Of a stretch of 64,000 bases of DNA, positions 1-13,035 are shown piece after piece (position 1 is the first letter of the stretch; every line of letters begins with the position of its first letter). The stretch comes from Sipunculus nudus (taxonomy: Eukaryota > Annelida > Sipuncula > Golfingiida > Sipunculidae), in the NCBI GenBank assembly GCA_026874595.1, contig CM049311.1:69731453-69795452 (forward strand). The letters are read 5' to 3'. The notes under the pieces are model-generated. The model saw only the letters and a list, made by a program, of their open reading frames with translations. It was not told the origin of the DNA and did no database searches. The position numbers were made by a program, and so were the translations under genes.

Positions 1-1029
1 TCCATTATTTTTAGATCTGATCTGATTCTTAAAATATCATATGGTTGATTTTGCTGCTATTAAATTGCATATTAAATTGATTCCACCAAACTTCATCAAT
101 ATATTACAAAGGAATCTGAATCCATGAATTCAGTGTTTTGATCAAACGAAGTACTCACCTGACCATGTTTAACATGCCTCATAGTAACCTTGTCTCATTT
201 AATATTTCATTCAGTTTATAACAGAGATCTTATTATGCTTATTTATGGTAACTTGTTTTTAACTGTAATTTATGGTAACAGGAGATACACAGAGTACCAT
301 GTAATGTCTTTCTAAACATTTTAACACATTTCATATCCTGAGCCAGTTTCTGCATGTTCATTTATTTAATTTTGTGGCCTTGGCAGGCCTGAGGATTTGA
401 ACTGTTCTTTGTAGACTTCAGAATACTTTATGATGAGAAACAAGAAAGAACAATAATCAATTCAATGTTCATTATTTTATACAAAATACATTGTTAGTCA
501 CTTATTTCAATATTCATTTGTTCTGTTCTTTATACAAAATACATTGTCAGTCATTCATTTCCAATTTTCTATTAGAGTGTTCACTTCATTACACAAACAA
601 ATACTTTGTTAGTCACTTATTTTGGGTAAATATTTCTGAATAACTGGGATGTATTGTCAATTCAGCAAGTTCATGAACAGTAGACACTGCTGCACAGACT
701 GAGGGGTCTGTATTCAACAGATCTGGTATCATACAGAATCTGGCTCACACTTGTCCTGTCATTAATATTTTCAGTTATAAACTAAATTGCTCATCATTCA
801 TATATTGTTGTTGCTAATATTGTTACTGATAGGTCAGGGATAATGTAATGACATGCTATTTAATATCTCATTTGGTGCACTGTTCATGTAGTTTACATTG
901 AGTTAATGGCTAAATTCTCATAGAGGTTACGGATACATTGGCAAACTTATCAATTAAAAAAAATGTAGAAGCTTGCCGAGTGCAAGGCTGATGCCCCAAG
1001 TAATACTGGTCAAACAGGGTTACGAACAA

Positions 1030-1112
1030 GAACAGCAGACAGCCATGCTCTACCTGGATTCAAACACAGGCCACTTTCCTAGTGAGAGCATCTGTTATCC
1101 ACAGGACCAGGT
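1030..1112 (-). repeat. tRNA-derived SINE remnant
   Basis: On the minus strand this stretch carries a B-box-like motif, GTTTGAATCC (about 1054-1065), downstream of an A-box-like stretch (about 1091-1105). The spacing is that of a tRNA-type RNA polymerase III promoter. It does not fold into a clear functional tRNA, so I read it as a SINE fragment. Confidence 0.35.
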
Positions 1113-1856
1113 GATAAAAATTTGAGAGAATTTAAGTTATGCCAGGACCAGTACACCCACCAATGAATTATTAGTCTGTTTGCTACTTTGGAATGGATGT
1201 TACAGAAAAACTAACAAACATAGAAGAAAGCACAACCTCCGCTTTTGTTGGCCTAGTCTGTATTAGATCAGATTCCATCATAAGCATCTGATCATTAACA
1301 AAGTATATGTACACGTGATGTGAGGCGAGATGTTTATTTCCAGCAAATTCATTTCACTTTTATATGAAGCACTTAGATTGTGACACAATATTTTTGTGAC
1401 ATTTGTAAAAATCACAGGGGCTTAAAAGACAAAACCCTACAACCTAAGTGCAAATGTGAAGCAGATAATCTTATTGATATAATAGAAACCCTCCATGTAT
1501 TACTGAATCTCCAGTTATACCCAGGATGAGTTTGCCAATGTATGTGGTATATTTATTTTTCGTTGAACTACATTTTCTGTTATCTCTTTAGTTTATGCAT
1601 TGTGTATTACAATCACGTCAATCTGCACTGCTCCACTGTTGAGAAGTTTTGCAATTCTGCTTTCATTGTCACATCACTGCATGATTCACAAGATTTTAGT
1701 CGGATATGTAGACTGAACACTTAAATATAAACTTTATAATTTATATATACTTTTCACTCAAAAATTCATATTTCTCTCAATCCTGATTTGGCACCTAATT
1801 CAAACTAATTTGAAGACTTTTCATTTTATGAATTTGGAATATATCTGCAACATACA

Positions 1857-1859
<3 letters not shown>

Positions 1860-1941
<82 letters not shown>
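1860..1941. repeat. (TA)n microsatellite
   Basis: Almost pure TA dinucleotide repeat of about 82 bp with one interruption near 1897. Its tyrosine/isoleucine open frames are artefacts. Confidence 0.97.
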
Positions 1942-1945
<4 letters not shown>

Positions 1946-2118
1946 CAGTAATTATGCAAAATATATGTGTAATTAATAATGACAAAGATTTTTTATTAAT
2001 TTAACAGGATATTTAAGAAAAACAGTGGAGCACTGTGGCTATGATATGGCTTATATATGTAGTACCTAACATGGCCTGTAGGTGGCGTAGGTAGCTGACA
2101 CTGTCTCTGTTCTCACAG

Positions 2119-2217
2119 CTGTACCGTCCCCACCACAGCGCGACCCACAAACCTCACTCACTGTCAGCAAAAACAATGCCCAATTGCAGGCTGTTGCTGA
2201 AACCATGGCCGCTGTTG
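2119..2217 (+). CDS. Shank: SHANK scaffold protein, internal exon after the PDZ domain
   Basis: A 99-bp internal exon. It is bounded by a pyrimidine-rich acceptor (tctcacag, ending 2118) and a donor GTATGC starting at 2218. Read with two bases completing a split codon, it encodes PSPPQRDPQTSLTVSKNNA followed by QLQAVAETMAAV. This matches the conserved post-PDZ segment of SHANK proteins, where a PPPPKRAPSTTLTLRSKS-type stretch precedes MTAELEEL. The last base, G, joins the AA at 3776-3777 to give Glu, which keeps the frame into the large next exon. The match rests on recalled family sequence, since no alignment could be run, but the phase agreement with the next exon is exact. Confidence 0.85.
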
Positions 2218-2498
2218 GTATGCATGTCTTTGTCTCTCAGTCTTACTATTTACTAAACTAGCCTAATTAAAAAAAAAACATTTATTAACAACAGTCCCAT
2301 TAAGATTATCACTAAATATACATTATAGTTGTATTTTTAAAGTGATATTTTACAATACTAATATTGGATACAAAACATGATTTTTTTACCAGGACTTTTT
2401 TGTAGCGTCACATTGTCATCCCTAGGTGATAGGATGCCACAATGAGACATCTGCAGAAGTTCAGGGCAAAAGAACTTTAGCTTTGTATCTGATGTTGG

Positions 2499-2503
<5 letters not shown>

Positions 2504-2592
<89 letters not shown>
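2504..2592. repeat. (TA)n microsatellite
   Basis: Uninterrupted TA repeat of about 89 bp inside the SHANK intron. Confidence 0.97.
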
Positions 2593-2594
<2 letters not shown>

Positions 2595-3670
2595 CTCAAA
2601 GAAACATTTCACCACAGCCCTATTTATACTTTCTTATATAATATTCTTTCAACAAAAGTATTTTATTATATTTTTAAATATATCCTTTCTACATAATACA
2701 CTAAAACAAAATTGCATATTGCATCTTGGTGTATTGATAAGTTTTATTTGTTAATATGTTCTGTGAATTTTTTTTACAAAATCTCAGGGAAACAGTATAA
2801 TCATTCTTGTTTATGTAAAAAAATTACTTATGATAAAGTTATGGTAATGTAAGAGACATTTTCAAGTGCAGTGACAGCAAGTTCTTCAGTGACAATTGTG
2901 ATTTTGTATGTAATCTTTACAATTGTTTATGGTCAATCATAAATATTGCAAAGATCTGTTTCCTGTGTAATTTAAATAGAATTAAGGTGATCAGCATATG
3001 ATAATTGTAAGTTCAGTATATGGCTTAATGATTTGTTTGGCATACTATCTGGCTATAGACTTGGTTCAGTTTGCTTAAATTTGTTGTGATTAAAATTGCA
3101 TGTAATTGTTCAGCTTGTTCTGAGAACATGTCTGTACATGATACTGCTGGTCTGAAAATGGAACAGACTGTTTAACTGCCATAATTTATTTTCATTCAGG
3201 GGTCTTAGTTTCTGGCAGAAATAGTAACATGTCATTTCTGTTTGTTAGATGAAACTACACAGTTTTAAATTCGACCTTTATCTTTATTATCATCTCCCCA
3301 ATCTTGGCCCCATGTTCCTAAAATTCATGAAAACCCTACTGCAAAGTTCATGTGATCATGAGACAGAATTTCTCAAAATTAAAAATATATTTAGTACCAC
3401 TTTGAGGCTATCTGATAGCTCATCTTGGGATAATTAGTAATCCTGATATGCCACACTGCTGAGTTTTTCAGGTCTTATTTCATTGAAACCAGTGATCATG
3501 TCCCTTCTGTCAAAAAATGGTGAAGATCTTCCTAGGAAAAAAGGCAGACTGAAAAAGTAAATGAAATTGTGGCAGTTGGACCATGTTCAGTGAAAAGACA
3601 TGGAGTTAAAACAGCAAGATCACATTTTGGACCACCAAATCGGATGAGTAACATCGTTATGTATTTGCTC

Positions 3671-3701
<31 letters not shown>

Positions 3702-3702
3702 G
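3671..3702. repeat. T10-G22 homopolymer tract
   Basis: Ten T followed by about 22 G. A G-run of this length could form a G-quadruplex. Its exact length is unreliable in any assembly. Confidence 0.9.
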
Positions 3703-3775
3703 TTGAGAGCTTATTATAATAAACTATAATGAACCTTATATTAGTTATACTTATAAACTTCCTGCTGTTTTACAG

Positions 3776-6426
3776 AAACTTTGGATCAGGCCATTTCCCG
3801 CTATGATGATGACAGTTCAAGTACAATTGACATCAACACTCTCAGACAAGCCCAGTACGTGGACCCTAAGAATAAAACAGCCTCCATTGGCCGTACTCAT
3901 GGAAAGCGCCTGTCCACCTTTGAAATGAACGACATATTTGTACGTGAAGGAGCAACTGTTATTAACACTGAGGAAAGTGCCTCCCAGCAGATCAAACCTG
4001 TGGTTTCAAACATGCCAAAATATCCAGGGGAAGTTCCTGATCCCCGTGCTCGCATGCACAGTTCTCCCGAGGTGCTAGATGGACGTGACTCGCACTACGC
4101 AACGCATGTAACTCGTCTGGATGTCAGTCAAATTGGTAACGCTGGTGCTGTTGCACAGGGATCAAACAGTGAATACAGTAGGACTGTGATAGATGTTGCA
4201 GAGGCTGGATCTGATAGTAGTTCACAAGGTTACGGTAGTGATAAACATCCTGTGTATGCTGTGCCCAGCAAAGCAACACAAGATGTAAGGAAAGAACTGA
4301 GAAGAAACAGCATTGAATCTTCTGATTCCAGTGGTGGCTCTGCAAGTCAGCGTATGAGGGTTGCTCGTCCACGTGAGCCAGCCCCACCACCACCTACAGC
4401 GCCACCTGCTGCCAGGGAGCCCATCCCACCGCCACCTGATTACCCACCCCCTGAGCAGGCCAATGTGGTGAAAATCAACACTAAACAAACTGTGTACTCT
4501 AATGTATCACAGAATATTACACAGCAGAAAGCTGCAGAACAGGACATAGAGTCAAGTTTCAGACCTGGTGCGAATGCACGTATGACCTCTGAAGTAGCTC
4601 ATGTTCCTGCACATTCCAGGACTTCCAGTGGGTCCTCTAATGCTTCTTCAACAAAACCGCAAGACATGAAGATGGGCGCAGCATTCGCTATCACAGCCAC
4701 TGCAGTTTTATCTAATCAAACTAGGTCAGAATCTAAACCTTATTACGAACCAGAGCCTGATTATGATGATTCCCCTGCAAAGGATGATGGTCCGCTGTCC
4801 CCGCCTGTAGATTATGAGGACAATAATGATTCAAATTCTTTCCAGAATGCAATTAAAATGGCTGCATTAAAGCGAGAGAAACGAAGGCAGGAAGGAAATT
4901 TGAACAATTCAACAAAGGAGACCACTCCTGAGCAATCACGGCTACCTCCGCACGTCCAGAAACAAATTGAGGAGAACCGTAAGCAAGAGCAGTCACATTC
5001 AGCGCTGTTGGCAGCCATCGCAAAAAGGCGTACCTTAGTTGACAGCACAGACATGGAGAGAGTGGCTACAAGTATTGACTCTAAAGTACAGCAAAATAAA
5101 GTTGTTCAAAAAACGTACTACGGTAGGGCAAAATCTGATAACCCTGCCCCTGCTCATGCAGCAGCATTAGCTGTGTCAAGCACTTCCCATGATGCTCCTG
5201 CTGCACTGTCTGAGGTTAAAATGGTTGAACCACCACCACCCCCTCCTCCTACGGCCCCTGTTCCTCCAGCCCCTTCTGTTGCTGCTGGTTCAGGCAAAGC
5301 ATCCCCTGTGGACTTTAAAGTGTTAGCAGAAAGAAAACGCCAAGAATGGCTACAGAAAAGACAAGCCAGCACTTCTGGCACCTTAGAAAAGCCAGCGAAG
5401 CGTGATCAAAATGCAGAGACAATTGTTACACCTGAACCACCGAGTGCACCACCCCCGCCAGCAGTAGAACCCAAAGTGCCTGTGATGAGTGAGTCTAAAC
5501 CAGCCACAAATGGTGTCAGTAACACTGAATCAAACTCATCTATGGGTGGTTTAGCAAATATTATTGCACAAAGAGCGAGGCAGAAGAGTTATGAAGGGAC
5601 CGTAGAAAGTGTTGAAAAGAACCCAAAGAGTGGGAAAACTATCTTTTCATCTGTGCCCAGTCAGAACAGACCCAAATCTACAAGGCCTGCTACAAACGGG
5701 ACTGTTCCAGTTAAAGGAGCAACAACAGATGCGTCAGTCACTGAAACCCCAACCGTCACAAAAAAACAAGCTCCACCTCCACCCACTAACGTCAGTAACT
5801 CATCAGTGCTTGCTAGATCTAAACTTCTGGAGGCTAAGCTCAGCTTAGGTCAAACTTCAGGTGGGTCAAAGACTTCATATACGAGTAAATCAAACGTTAA
5901 CGAATCACCACCACCAATGATACCACCGCAGCAGAAAAGTAGTACATCCGTAACATCATCAGTGTCTACAAATAAACTGACCAATCACACAAACAGAAAC
6001 AGCCCAAGTGTAGTGGGTTATGAACATAATGGACTCGCTCATATTGCTATAATTCAGGATCGAAATACTGAACCTGAATTGGACATTCCAATTGTTCCTC
6101 CACCACCAATGTTTGAGGCCAGCACACTTAACGAAAACAAAATGGAGGACAATGCAAGTATGGTGTCTTCGGTTTCAACACTGTCATCATTATCAGGTGA
6201 TAATAGCGTAGCGCAAAGTCCACGTCATTCAGCCAATAAGGGCAGCTTTACAATTGTCCCACCGCCACCCCCGATGGAATTTGGGGATTCTGGTGATATT
6301 GTACCACCACCAATGGAGTTCGGAACCGGAGACTTGCCCAGTCCACTCGGGCTGAAAAGTGTGAAGCGTACTAGCACCTCAAACTCTATGCAGTTTCCTG
6401 CAGTCACAAACCCCAGGTCTAAGTAA
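3776..6426 (+). CDS. Shank: SHANK scaffold protein, large proline-rich exon
   Basis: SHANK proteins organise the postsynaptic density and other actin-rich junctions by linking GKAP, Homer and cortactin. This 2.65-kb exon starts after the acceptor TTTTACAG; the in-frame TTG at 3781 is an internal Leu, not a start. It encodes about 883 residues. TLDQAISRYD matches the KLDEMLA region of vertebrate SHANKs. GKRLSTFEMNDIFVREG matches SRRITPAEISSLFERQG. Long proline tracts follow (about residues 200-225 and 483-500). ALLAAIAKRR resembles ALALAARERA. Near the end, SMVSSVSTLSSLSGD resembles the conserved Ser/Thr stretch of SHANK. Three PPxxF Homer-type ligands lie at 6100-6114, 6268-6282 and 6307-6321. 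A single giant proline-rich exon is also typical of vertebrate SHANK genes. The frame stops at TAA 6424-6426 without a SAM domain; a possible donor (CAG/GTCTAAGT, after 6416) could splice past the stop. Confidence 0.88.
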
Positions 6427-9400
6427 CAAAAAACACACATTACCTCGGTGGGAATTAATTAAATGATTGAACTTACAGTCAGGCAAAAAATTGTTGCAGC
6501 TTGTCATGAATAACAGGCTTTCAAGTATTGTAATGGCACTTAATTGTTATAAGACAAATACAAAAGGCTGGCTTCATATTTTTATTAAATGAAAATCTAT
6601 CACAAAGTCTTACCACTTTATGTAACATATTTAATTAAGGGGTTTATACATGTTGCACCATGTATAGAATAGTAAGCTGTTGGTTGTGACTTTATGGTTG
6701 TGTGTTAGATGAGTTGTGATCAACTGCAATCACTTGTGTACAGTTTATTTTACATCTTTACATCATTTAATCTACATTTTAATTACACAGGTTGTGTTTG
6801 GTTGTATGCATTTACAGTAGACGCCCCATGCCAACCTAGTCAGTTGGGTATGAGTGACAACGAAGTGTAGTTTGATATCATTCACATGGTTTTACCGCCA
6901 TAGAATTTTACGTAATGTTATACATCATAAGGACTTCTTAATGAGAGATACATTTATCCCAGATGGTGTATATACCATTTGATGCCTGTGTTTAGGGAAC
7001 TGGTCTGTATTCTTTGATTTTAATGTATCATTGTGCCACAGTTGACAGATCTGAAATATATATGAATATATACGAAGGAACCAGTGCTTCAGCAGGCTGT
7101 AAATGTTAGAAGACATAGTTGTGACTTTGAGTCTATTTTATGACAGTGACCTATACTGACCCTGACCTCTATCCATGGCAAAGGGATTTTATCAATTTAA
7201 ATCTGATATTTTTATAGGGGACCTGAGTAATACATTCCCCATGAAAGAAACAGTAATGCAGCATGGATGATGGTCAGATTGGGTCACACTCATGTCCTGC
7301 AGATAGTTCCAGGCTTAGCATACAGAGGGCGCTCTTATTAGTCATCATTTGGAATTTGTGACGTGGCTGGTCCACTCGGCCTGCTGGAAAATTTAATGAC
7401 TGGTACTTCAGTTTAACTTGTCTTTATTTTATAAATACTTGAATTTTATCATGTACATATTAACTCCCATTATATACATTATTAATATAAAGATGACATG
7501 ATGTGTTTCAATCCACCAGGGTTTTTATGGTAATTTAATGTGGTTAATTTCATCAAAATGTATGTTTGTGGGTATCTGCTTGTGTGTATGTGTTTTGAAG
7601 TAATATGTTATGTTTAATTGCTGTGTTTTCTTAAATCAAACTTCCTTTCATCAACAACGAAAATACCTGGTATGGATTTTTTTTGGTGTGTACAAGATAC
7701 TGGTCGAAAATTTATGAATATTCACAACCCTTTCCTGAGATAGCAGACCATTCCTGATGCCTACTGTTGAAACTCAAGTTACCGTCAATGGGACATAAGA
7801 CCAATCTATGTGACCAACCCTGTGCCCCTAATTGTGACAACTGACAAATTCTGTTGCACCTTTATTTAGACATGTAACCAATCCTGACAACCACGTCATG
7901 ACCACTGACCAATCCTCATGGTTTCTTATTAACACAACATGACAGGTTATTCAGATACTTATATGCTCTTTGTTGAGGTACTTGATCGGTGGAGATTGAC
8001 CCCTGTTGACAATCTTAATACCTCTCAGTGAGACAACTAATAATCTCTGAGCAGGTAAGGGGGCCCCTTCTTTAGAGCATTGTTCAGTCATAATGCCCCT
8101 TATTGAGACAGTCCTGTTTTATGAATCGATTTGCTCCTTATTAGACCTTTTCCCTAACATCTTAGCAAGTTATAATGGCCCTTTTTAATCAGCCATCAAT
8201 GAAACACTAATATGTGTGTACAATCTGAAATTAACTTGCAGTTAGTTGCATCCTGTGAGTGATTTTCCTGCATGTTTAGGGCCAAGGGTTGAACAAATTT
8301 TTAAAAATATTCATTTGAGTGCAAAGAGTAGATTTCAGGTTTCTGAGAATTCAGTCATTTGAATTTGGAAATTAAATTTTAAATGTATTTTGTCTGAAGC
8401 AGGCTTTGATTGGGTATTTTGGCTTTTGACTGTTTAATGGTTCCAGAGTTTATCAGTAGAAGTGATTTATCATCAAAATGGCATTTAATTATATCAGTTA
8501 AGGCATAAATGTAATTTGGTTAATGTTAGGCCATTTCTAGAGCTTTCAGACCATAGTGTCATGTTTGAACTACGTTTTCACTGTTGTGAGACAGAGGACA
8601 AGTCTAGTAATTTCACAAGTGTTGATGTATCCAGTGTAGTGCAAGATTTCATCAATTATTTCAGGGTTAATTGAGACAGAGAACAACTCTAGGAATTTCA
8701 GAGCTGTGACAAAGCTATGTCATGGAAGTAAATATCTGAAACTGTCAGTGACATTTCAGGCATAGATCAGATATATATATCCATAAGTGGAGATATTTTT
8801 TTGGCTTTCATTTTCTTTAAACATTCAAATGTGGCGAGTTTGTGCAGGTTTAAATCAGCATCTCCTAAAGTTCTGCTTAAATAGAACTGGCCTTGACACT
8901 CCTGCCACACCCAGTTTATTTGTGGGTTGTAGGTGTATTTTTAAGACCAACCTTAAAAATAGTTTGTTGTATCTTGTTTGTGGATCTGTCTATAAAAGTA
9001 TCAGCTGTGTTTTAAATAGCCTTTTATCAACTTCCTGTGTATTGCTTCAACAAATACTCCTTTTCCCAAGAGAAGTGTCCTTTTTTTCAAAGGTTGTGGA
9101 CCATAGATATATTATTTTATTTTTTTTTTTATTTTATGCACATCATATTTATTTAAATTTTGGGATTTTTCCCCAGTTTTAAGACACATATCTTGATCAC
9201 CATGGCATGTGAAATAGTGATAAATCAAGCAAACAGGTTTCCGGCTGATGTATGCCTGTGACCTTTGACCCCCGTGATAGCACTTTTTGTATACAAAGGG
9301 TCAGAACACTGTGCATATCCCATAATGATGACTTTAGTTAGTTAGTGGGTAGTTATTTTATATTGCTGACACTGTAAATAATTATACAGGACTCAAGGGA

Positions 9401-10890
9401 ATGAAATTTTTTTTTACATTACACTGCACAGACATTATATGGCAGAAGAGATGTCATGATAGGTGATATTTTCTGCAACACCGTCTGTATAAATATTAGT
9501 CTGTTTTAGTTAAATCACAAAAATTAACTACAGAGGAACGTGTACAGTTGTTGGTACATTCACACCCAATTAATGGAGTGTGTTGACCATCCAGAAGCTT
9601 TGTAAGTAAATATGTACATTATATTTTTGTTTTGAAGTATGTCATAAATGTAAGATGAAACACTGCAGGAATATACAAGAGTTTACTGGTAATTCACTTC
9701 ACAGCAGTAACAACATGGTTGTGCCCAGACATTAATGTTATTACTAGTGATTATTGTCATTATTATACAGTATAAGATTAATAGTCCCGCTTCATCTCCC
9801 AGTTTGTTATGATAAGCTTATACACCGGTACCTAATGATAACCAAGTGAACCGTATGCTTGTTACTGGTATACTTATGGTTATGTCAGCTTTTCATACAC
9901 AGGTTAAGCTTTGGTTGTGACTGTGTTCTCACCTTTATTATAGAGGTAATATTTAGTACCAGGTAAACATAATTGCATTTTGAATAATGAATTAAATGTA
10001 ATGAAATCTAACGGCGTTGAGTTTGTGTTTATGATTGTCCCGGATTGAATGAGAATGTTTGTATTTTTTTAATGCAGATTTAATGAAGATATTATTTACA
10101 TCAGCTAGTGTAGAACAAGTACTTCCTCATCACCTACACACACTCGCACAAAATATAACAAAACTGGAAAGCCGTTAAAACATAATGAACTCCACCATGA
10201 ACCTGTGACATGTTAACTTCTCTTTCTCAGCTCCTTCATTTATCCCCTTTCTTAAATTCTAGCCTTATTCAGTGAAGCCAGAGTGAACTCAAATATTAGG
10301 TCTTAAGCATGCATTTGGATGCCTTGTCGTTATAATGGCCACTGATAAAAAATGCTCAGTTCACACTGTGTTTTATCTGAGACTTTGCCAAACATTTATA
10401 AACAACAGATTAGAACCCACAGCCAATCAAAGACAGACCATTCACTGCTTCATCTGGCCTTCCCTGGCTTTGTGACCTCATGAATATTAACAGGACCCTC
10501 TGACCTAATACGTAGTAAGACTGAAACCGTTAGCAGATTTTGGACTTGAGTACTTGGTAGGTATAACCAGATTCAGACTTGAGTATTTTTCAATGAGGAC
10601 CAAGTGTGAAAAAATCACAAAAACAGAATTTTAAGGTATATTTTCTGTTATGGCCTGTATGTTCTTCACATACAAGAAGGTATAATGGTTTAACATTATA
10701 TATGATAATGCTTGTTAAGGAATCTTATGACATGTCAAAAGTAAATGTGCCGAATACCCTATTTATTTTGGCAAGAAAAATTATTTACAGGCATGAGTAA
10801 TAACAATGAATTTATGCCTAAATATATCTAAAAATAGAGACACAATTCCTTATTTGAGTACAAGCACTTGGTTATAATTACTCTTAAAAA
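6427..10890 (+). other. SHANK 3' UTR / downstream region
   Basis: AT-rich sequence directly after the SHANK stop. An ATTAAA near 6584 is a possible polyadenylation signal, but I see no strong canonical one. I searched the + strand for a SAM-domain exon (pattern W..DV..WL..., GHR) and recognised none. The 131-codon frame at 8787-9182 has low complexity and no family resemblance, so I do not call it a gene. Confidence 0.5.
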
Positions 10891-11049
10891 AAGTACTCCT
10901 GTTTCCTCCTTCAGCCTCACAGTGTAGTACCAAATGCCTCCACAGATGTCATGACCAGGATCTATTCTCTGAACCCGATGTACAATGCTGTATTTATGTC
11001 AGTTCAAATTTATTTGGAGGCTCTTTGTATTGACTTGCATTGTCAATCC

Positions 11050-11230
11050 CAAGGTACCTCACTTCTGCTCACTTCAGCCCTGTCTGGGTAACCTTATTAG
11101 TAACGCAACACTGGTTGAGCACCACCCTTGCTGTAACAGGTAATTCTCATATCACCCATACTAAACCCCCCCCCCCCACACACACACGACTGTACACACA
11201 GCAATATTCACCAATTGTTATTGTTTGAAC
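11050..11230 (+). repeat. Dispersed repeat fragment (shared with 20742 and 26364)
   Basis: The stretch around GGGTAACCTTATTAGTAACG matches the start of the tRNA-like array at 20742. The segment near 11217 (TTGAACTGTATTTTCATAAT) resembles 21630 and 26534. A short C-run and a CA-rich tract lie between them. It is a fragment of a multicopy local repeat. Confidence 0.5.
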
Positions 11231-13035
11231 TGTATTTTCATAATTGTATCCCAAGACAAAGTCGGGGGATACTATGTTTTCATACCAGTCACGCCGCGCC
11301 TCCGCATATAAATCTTGTTGGCGCCATAACTCAAAAAACATTCCACAGATCTTTACCTAACTTGGTATATGCATAGATATGTGTGAGAGGACGACACCTA
11401 TTTAAAATGAGGTCATGACCATTACTAGGAGAGTGTCGTTGACCTTGAATAGGTGCATGGATTGATCCCAAAATCAAGTTGATCAAAATCAAGGACAGGG
11501 TTGTAATGTTCCAGAAACTGGTGGCGCCACCTATTATTCTTTACTTGTTTTCGTGCCTTTTAATACCCCTAAAATTGCCACTTGCTAGTACTGTGAGCAT
11601 TACAAGTCAAAAACCAATGGACAGATTTCTTTTATATTATGCATTTACATAGATATAGGTTATGGGATGATGTTTATTTAAATTGGGGTCATGACCTTTC
11701 CTATGAGAGTGGCCTTGACCTTGAATATTCCCATATTTGGTGAAATTCACACAAAATCTTTAATAACTAAAAAATATTTCACAGATCCTTACCAAATTTG
11801 GTATATATAGATATGGGTGAAAGGACAAGGCCTATCTAAAATGAGGTCATGACCTTTACTAGGAGAGTGTCCTTGACCTTGAATAAGTCCAATTTTGGGG
11901 AAAATATCACAAATTCTTAAATATCTCATGAAAACTTGCATGGATTGATCCAAAAAATCAAGTTGATTGAAGATCATGGATAGGGTTGTCATGTTCCAGA
12001 AACTGGTGGCGCCACCTATTATTCTTTACTTGTTTTGGTGCCTTTTAATACTCCCAAAATTGCCACTTAACAGTACTTTGAGCATTATAAGTCAAAAACT
12101 AATGGACAGATTTCTTTTAGATTATGCATTTACTTAGATATGGGTTATGGTATGGGGTTTATTTAAATTTAGGCCATGACTTAAACTGTGATAGTGGCCT
12201 TGACCTTGAATATTCCCAAATTTGGTGAAATTCACACAAAATCTTTAATATCTTAATAAGGAATACATGAAATGATCCAAAAATCAAATTGACTGAAGAT
12301 CTTGGAAAGCTTTGTCCTATGCAAATGACAGGTGGCGCCACCTTGTGTCGTTTTCTTGTTTAAATGATGTTAACGCAATAACTTTGTAAGAATTTGAGGT
12401 ACAGTCACCAAACCCACAGGTTTGATGCTTCTTATCAACAGCCAGGTCAAGTTCGAACACGGATGATCTTGATGCATTTTTGCAAAGTCACAGCAGTGAT
12501 TATGCTTAAATGATATTAGGGCAACAATTCAAAATAATTTGAGGTACAGTCACCAAACCTACAGTTTAGATGCATCTTATCAAGGGCTAGGCCAAGTTCG
12601 AATATGGATGACCTTGATGCATTTTTCAAGGTCACAGAGGCGGTAACACTGAAATGATGTTAACTTTAATATCTCACTAAGAAATGCATGGATTGGTCCA
12701 AAAATCAAACTGACATAAGATCTTTGATAGCATTGACAGGTGGTACCACCTTATGTTGTTTTCTTGCTAAAATGATGTTTAAACGGAATAACTTTGTAAG
12801 AATTTGAGGAACAGTCACCAAACCCACAATTTTGATGCATCTTATCAACGGCTAGGTCAAATATGAACATGGATGACCTTGATAGCAGCAGGTCACAGCA
12901 GCGATAATGTTAAAAAGAAATTACGGCAATAACTAAAAAAAAATTGTTGGTACAGTCCACAAACTTACAGGTTAGATGCATCTTATCAAGGGCTGGGGGG
13001 GGGGGGGGGGGTTAATTGTCTGGGATACTATGGCA
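11230..13035. repeat. Composite dispersed repeat, period about 475 bp
   Basis: Imperfect tandem units are visible. For example, ACTTGTTTTCGTGCCTTTTA near 11547 recurs near 12022, about 475 bp later. AATGAGGTCATGACC-type stretches followed by GACCTTGACCTTGAATA recur throughout. Three exact GGTGGCGCCACC palindromes occur at 11520, 12005 and 12331. The block ends in a G-run near 12997 and the motif GTCTGGGATACTATGGCACC, which reappears at 22860. No coding potential is seen. Confidence 0.7.

Larger units (their letters stand above)
1..2118 (+). other. Shank: SHANK intron (5' part outside window)
   Basis: This AT-rich stretch precedes the acceptor of the first SHANK exon in the window and shows no convincing exon in either strand. 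It contains a tRNA-like SINE remnant near 1030-1112 and a long (TA)n tract at 1860-1941. The exons for the ankyrin repeats, SH3 and PDZ domains of a SHANK protein are not visible here and should lie to the left of the window. Confidence 0.6.
2218..3775 (+). other. Shank: SHANK intron
   Basis: Intron between two phase-compatible SHANK exons, with donor GTATGC and acceptor TTTTACAG. It contains an 89-bp (TA)n tract (2504-2592) and a T10/G22 homopolymer tract (3671-3702) about 75 bp before the acceptor. No other exon was recognised. Confidence 0.8.

Noticed and set aside
1810-2641. Open frames rich in IYIYIY on both strands (also at 16461-16872)
   Set aside because: They are translations of (TA)n microsatellites and have no coding meaning.
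4124-6440. Minus-strand and shifted-frame ORFs inside 3776-6426
   Set aside because: They are shadows of the SHANK exon. Their glycine and tryptophan runs are the antisense of proline codons.
8787-9182. 131-codon ORF on the + strand
   Set aside because: Phe/Leu-rich, AT-driven composition, no recognisable domain, no splice context. It lies in the SHANK 3' flank.
9540-9610. Possible exon after CTACAG near 9530 with a GTAAGTAA donor at 9602
   Set aside because: The frames encode no SAM-like or other known sequence, and isolated splice-like motifs are common in AT-rich DNA.
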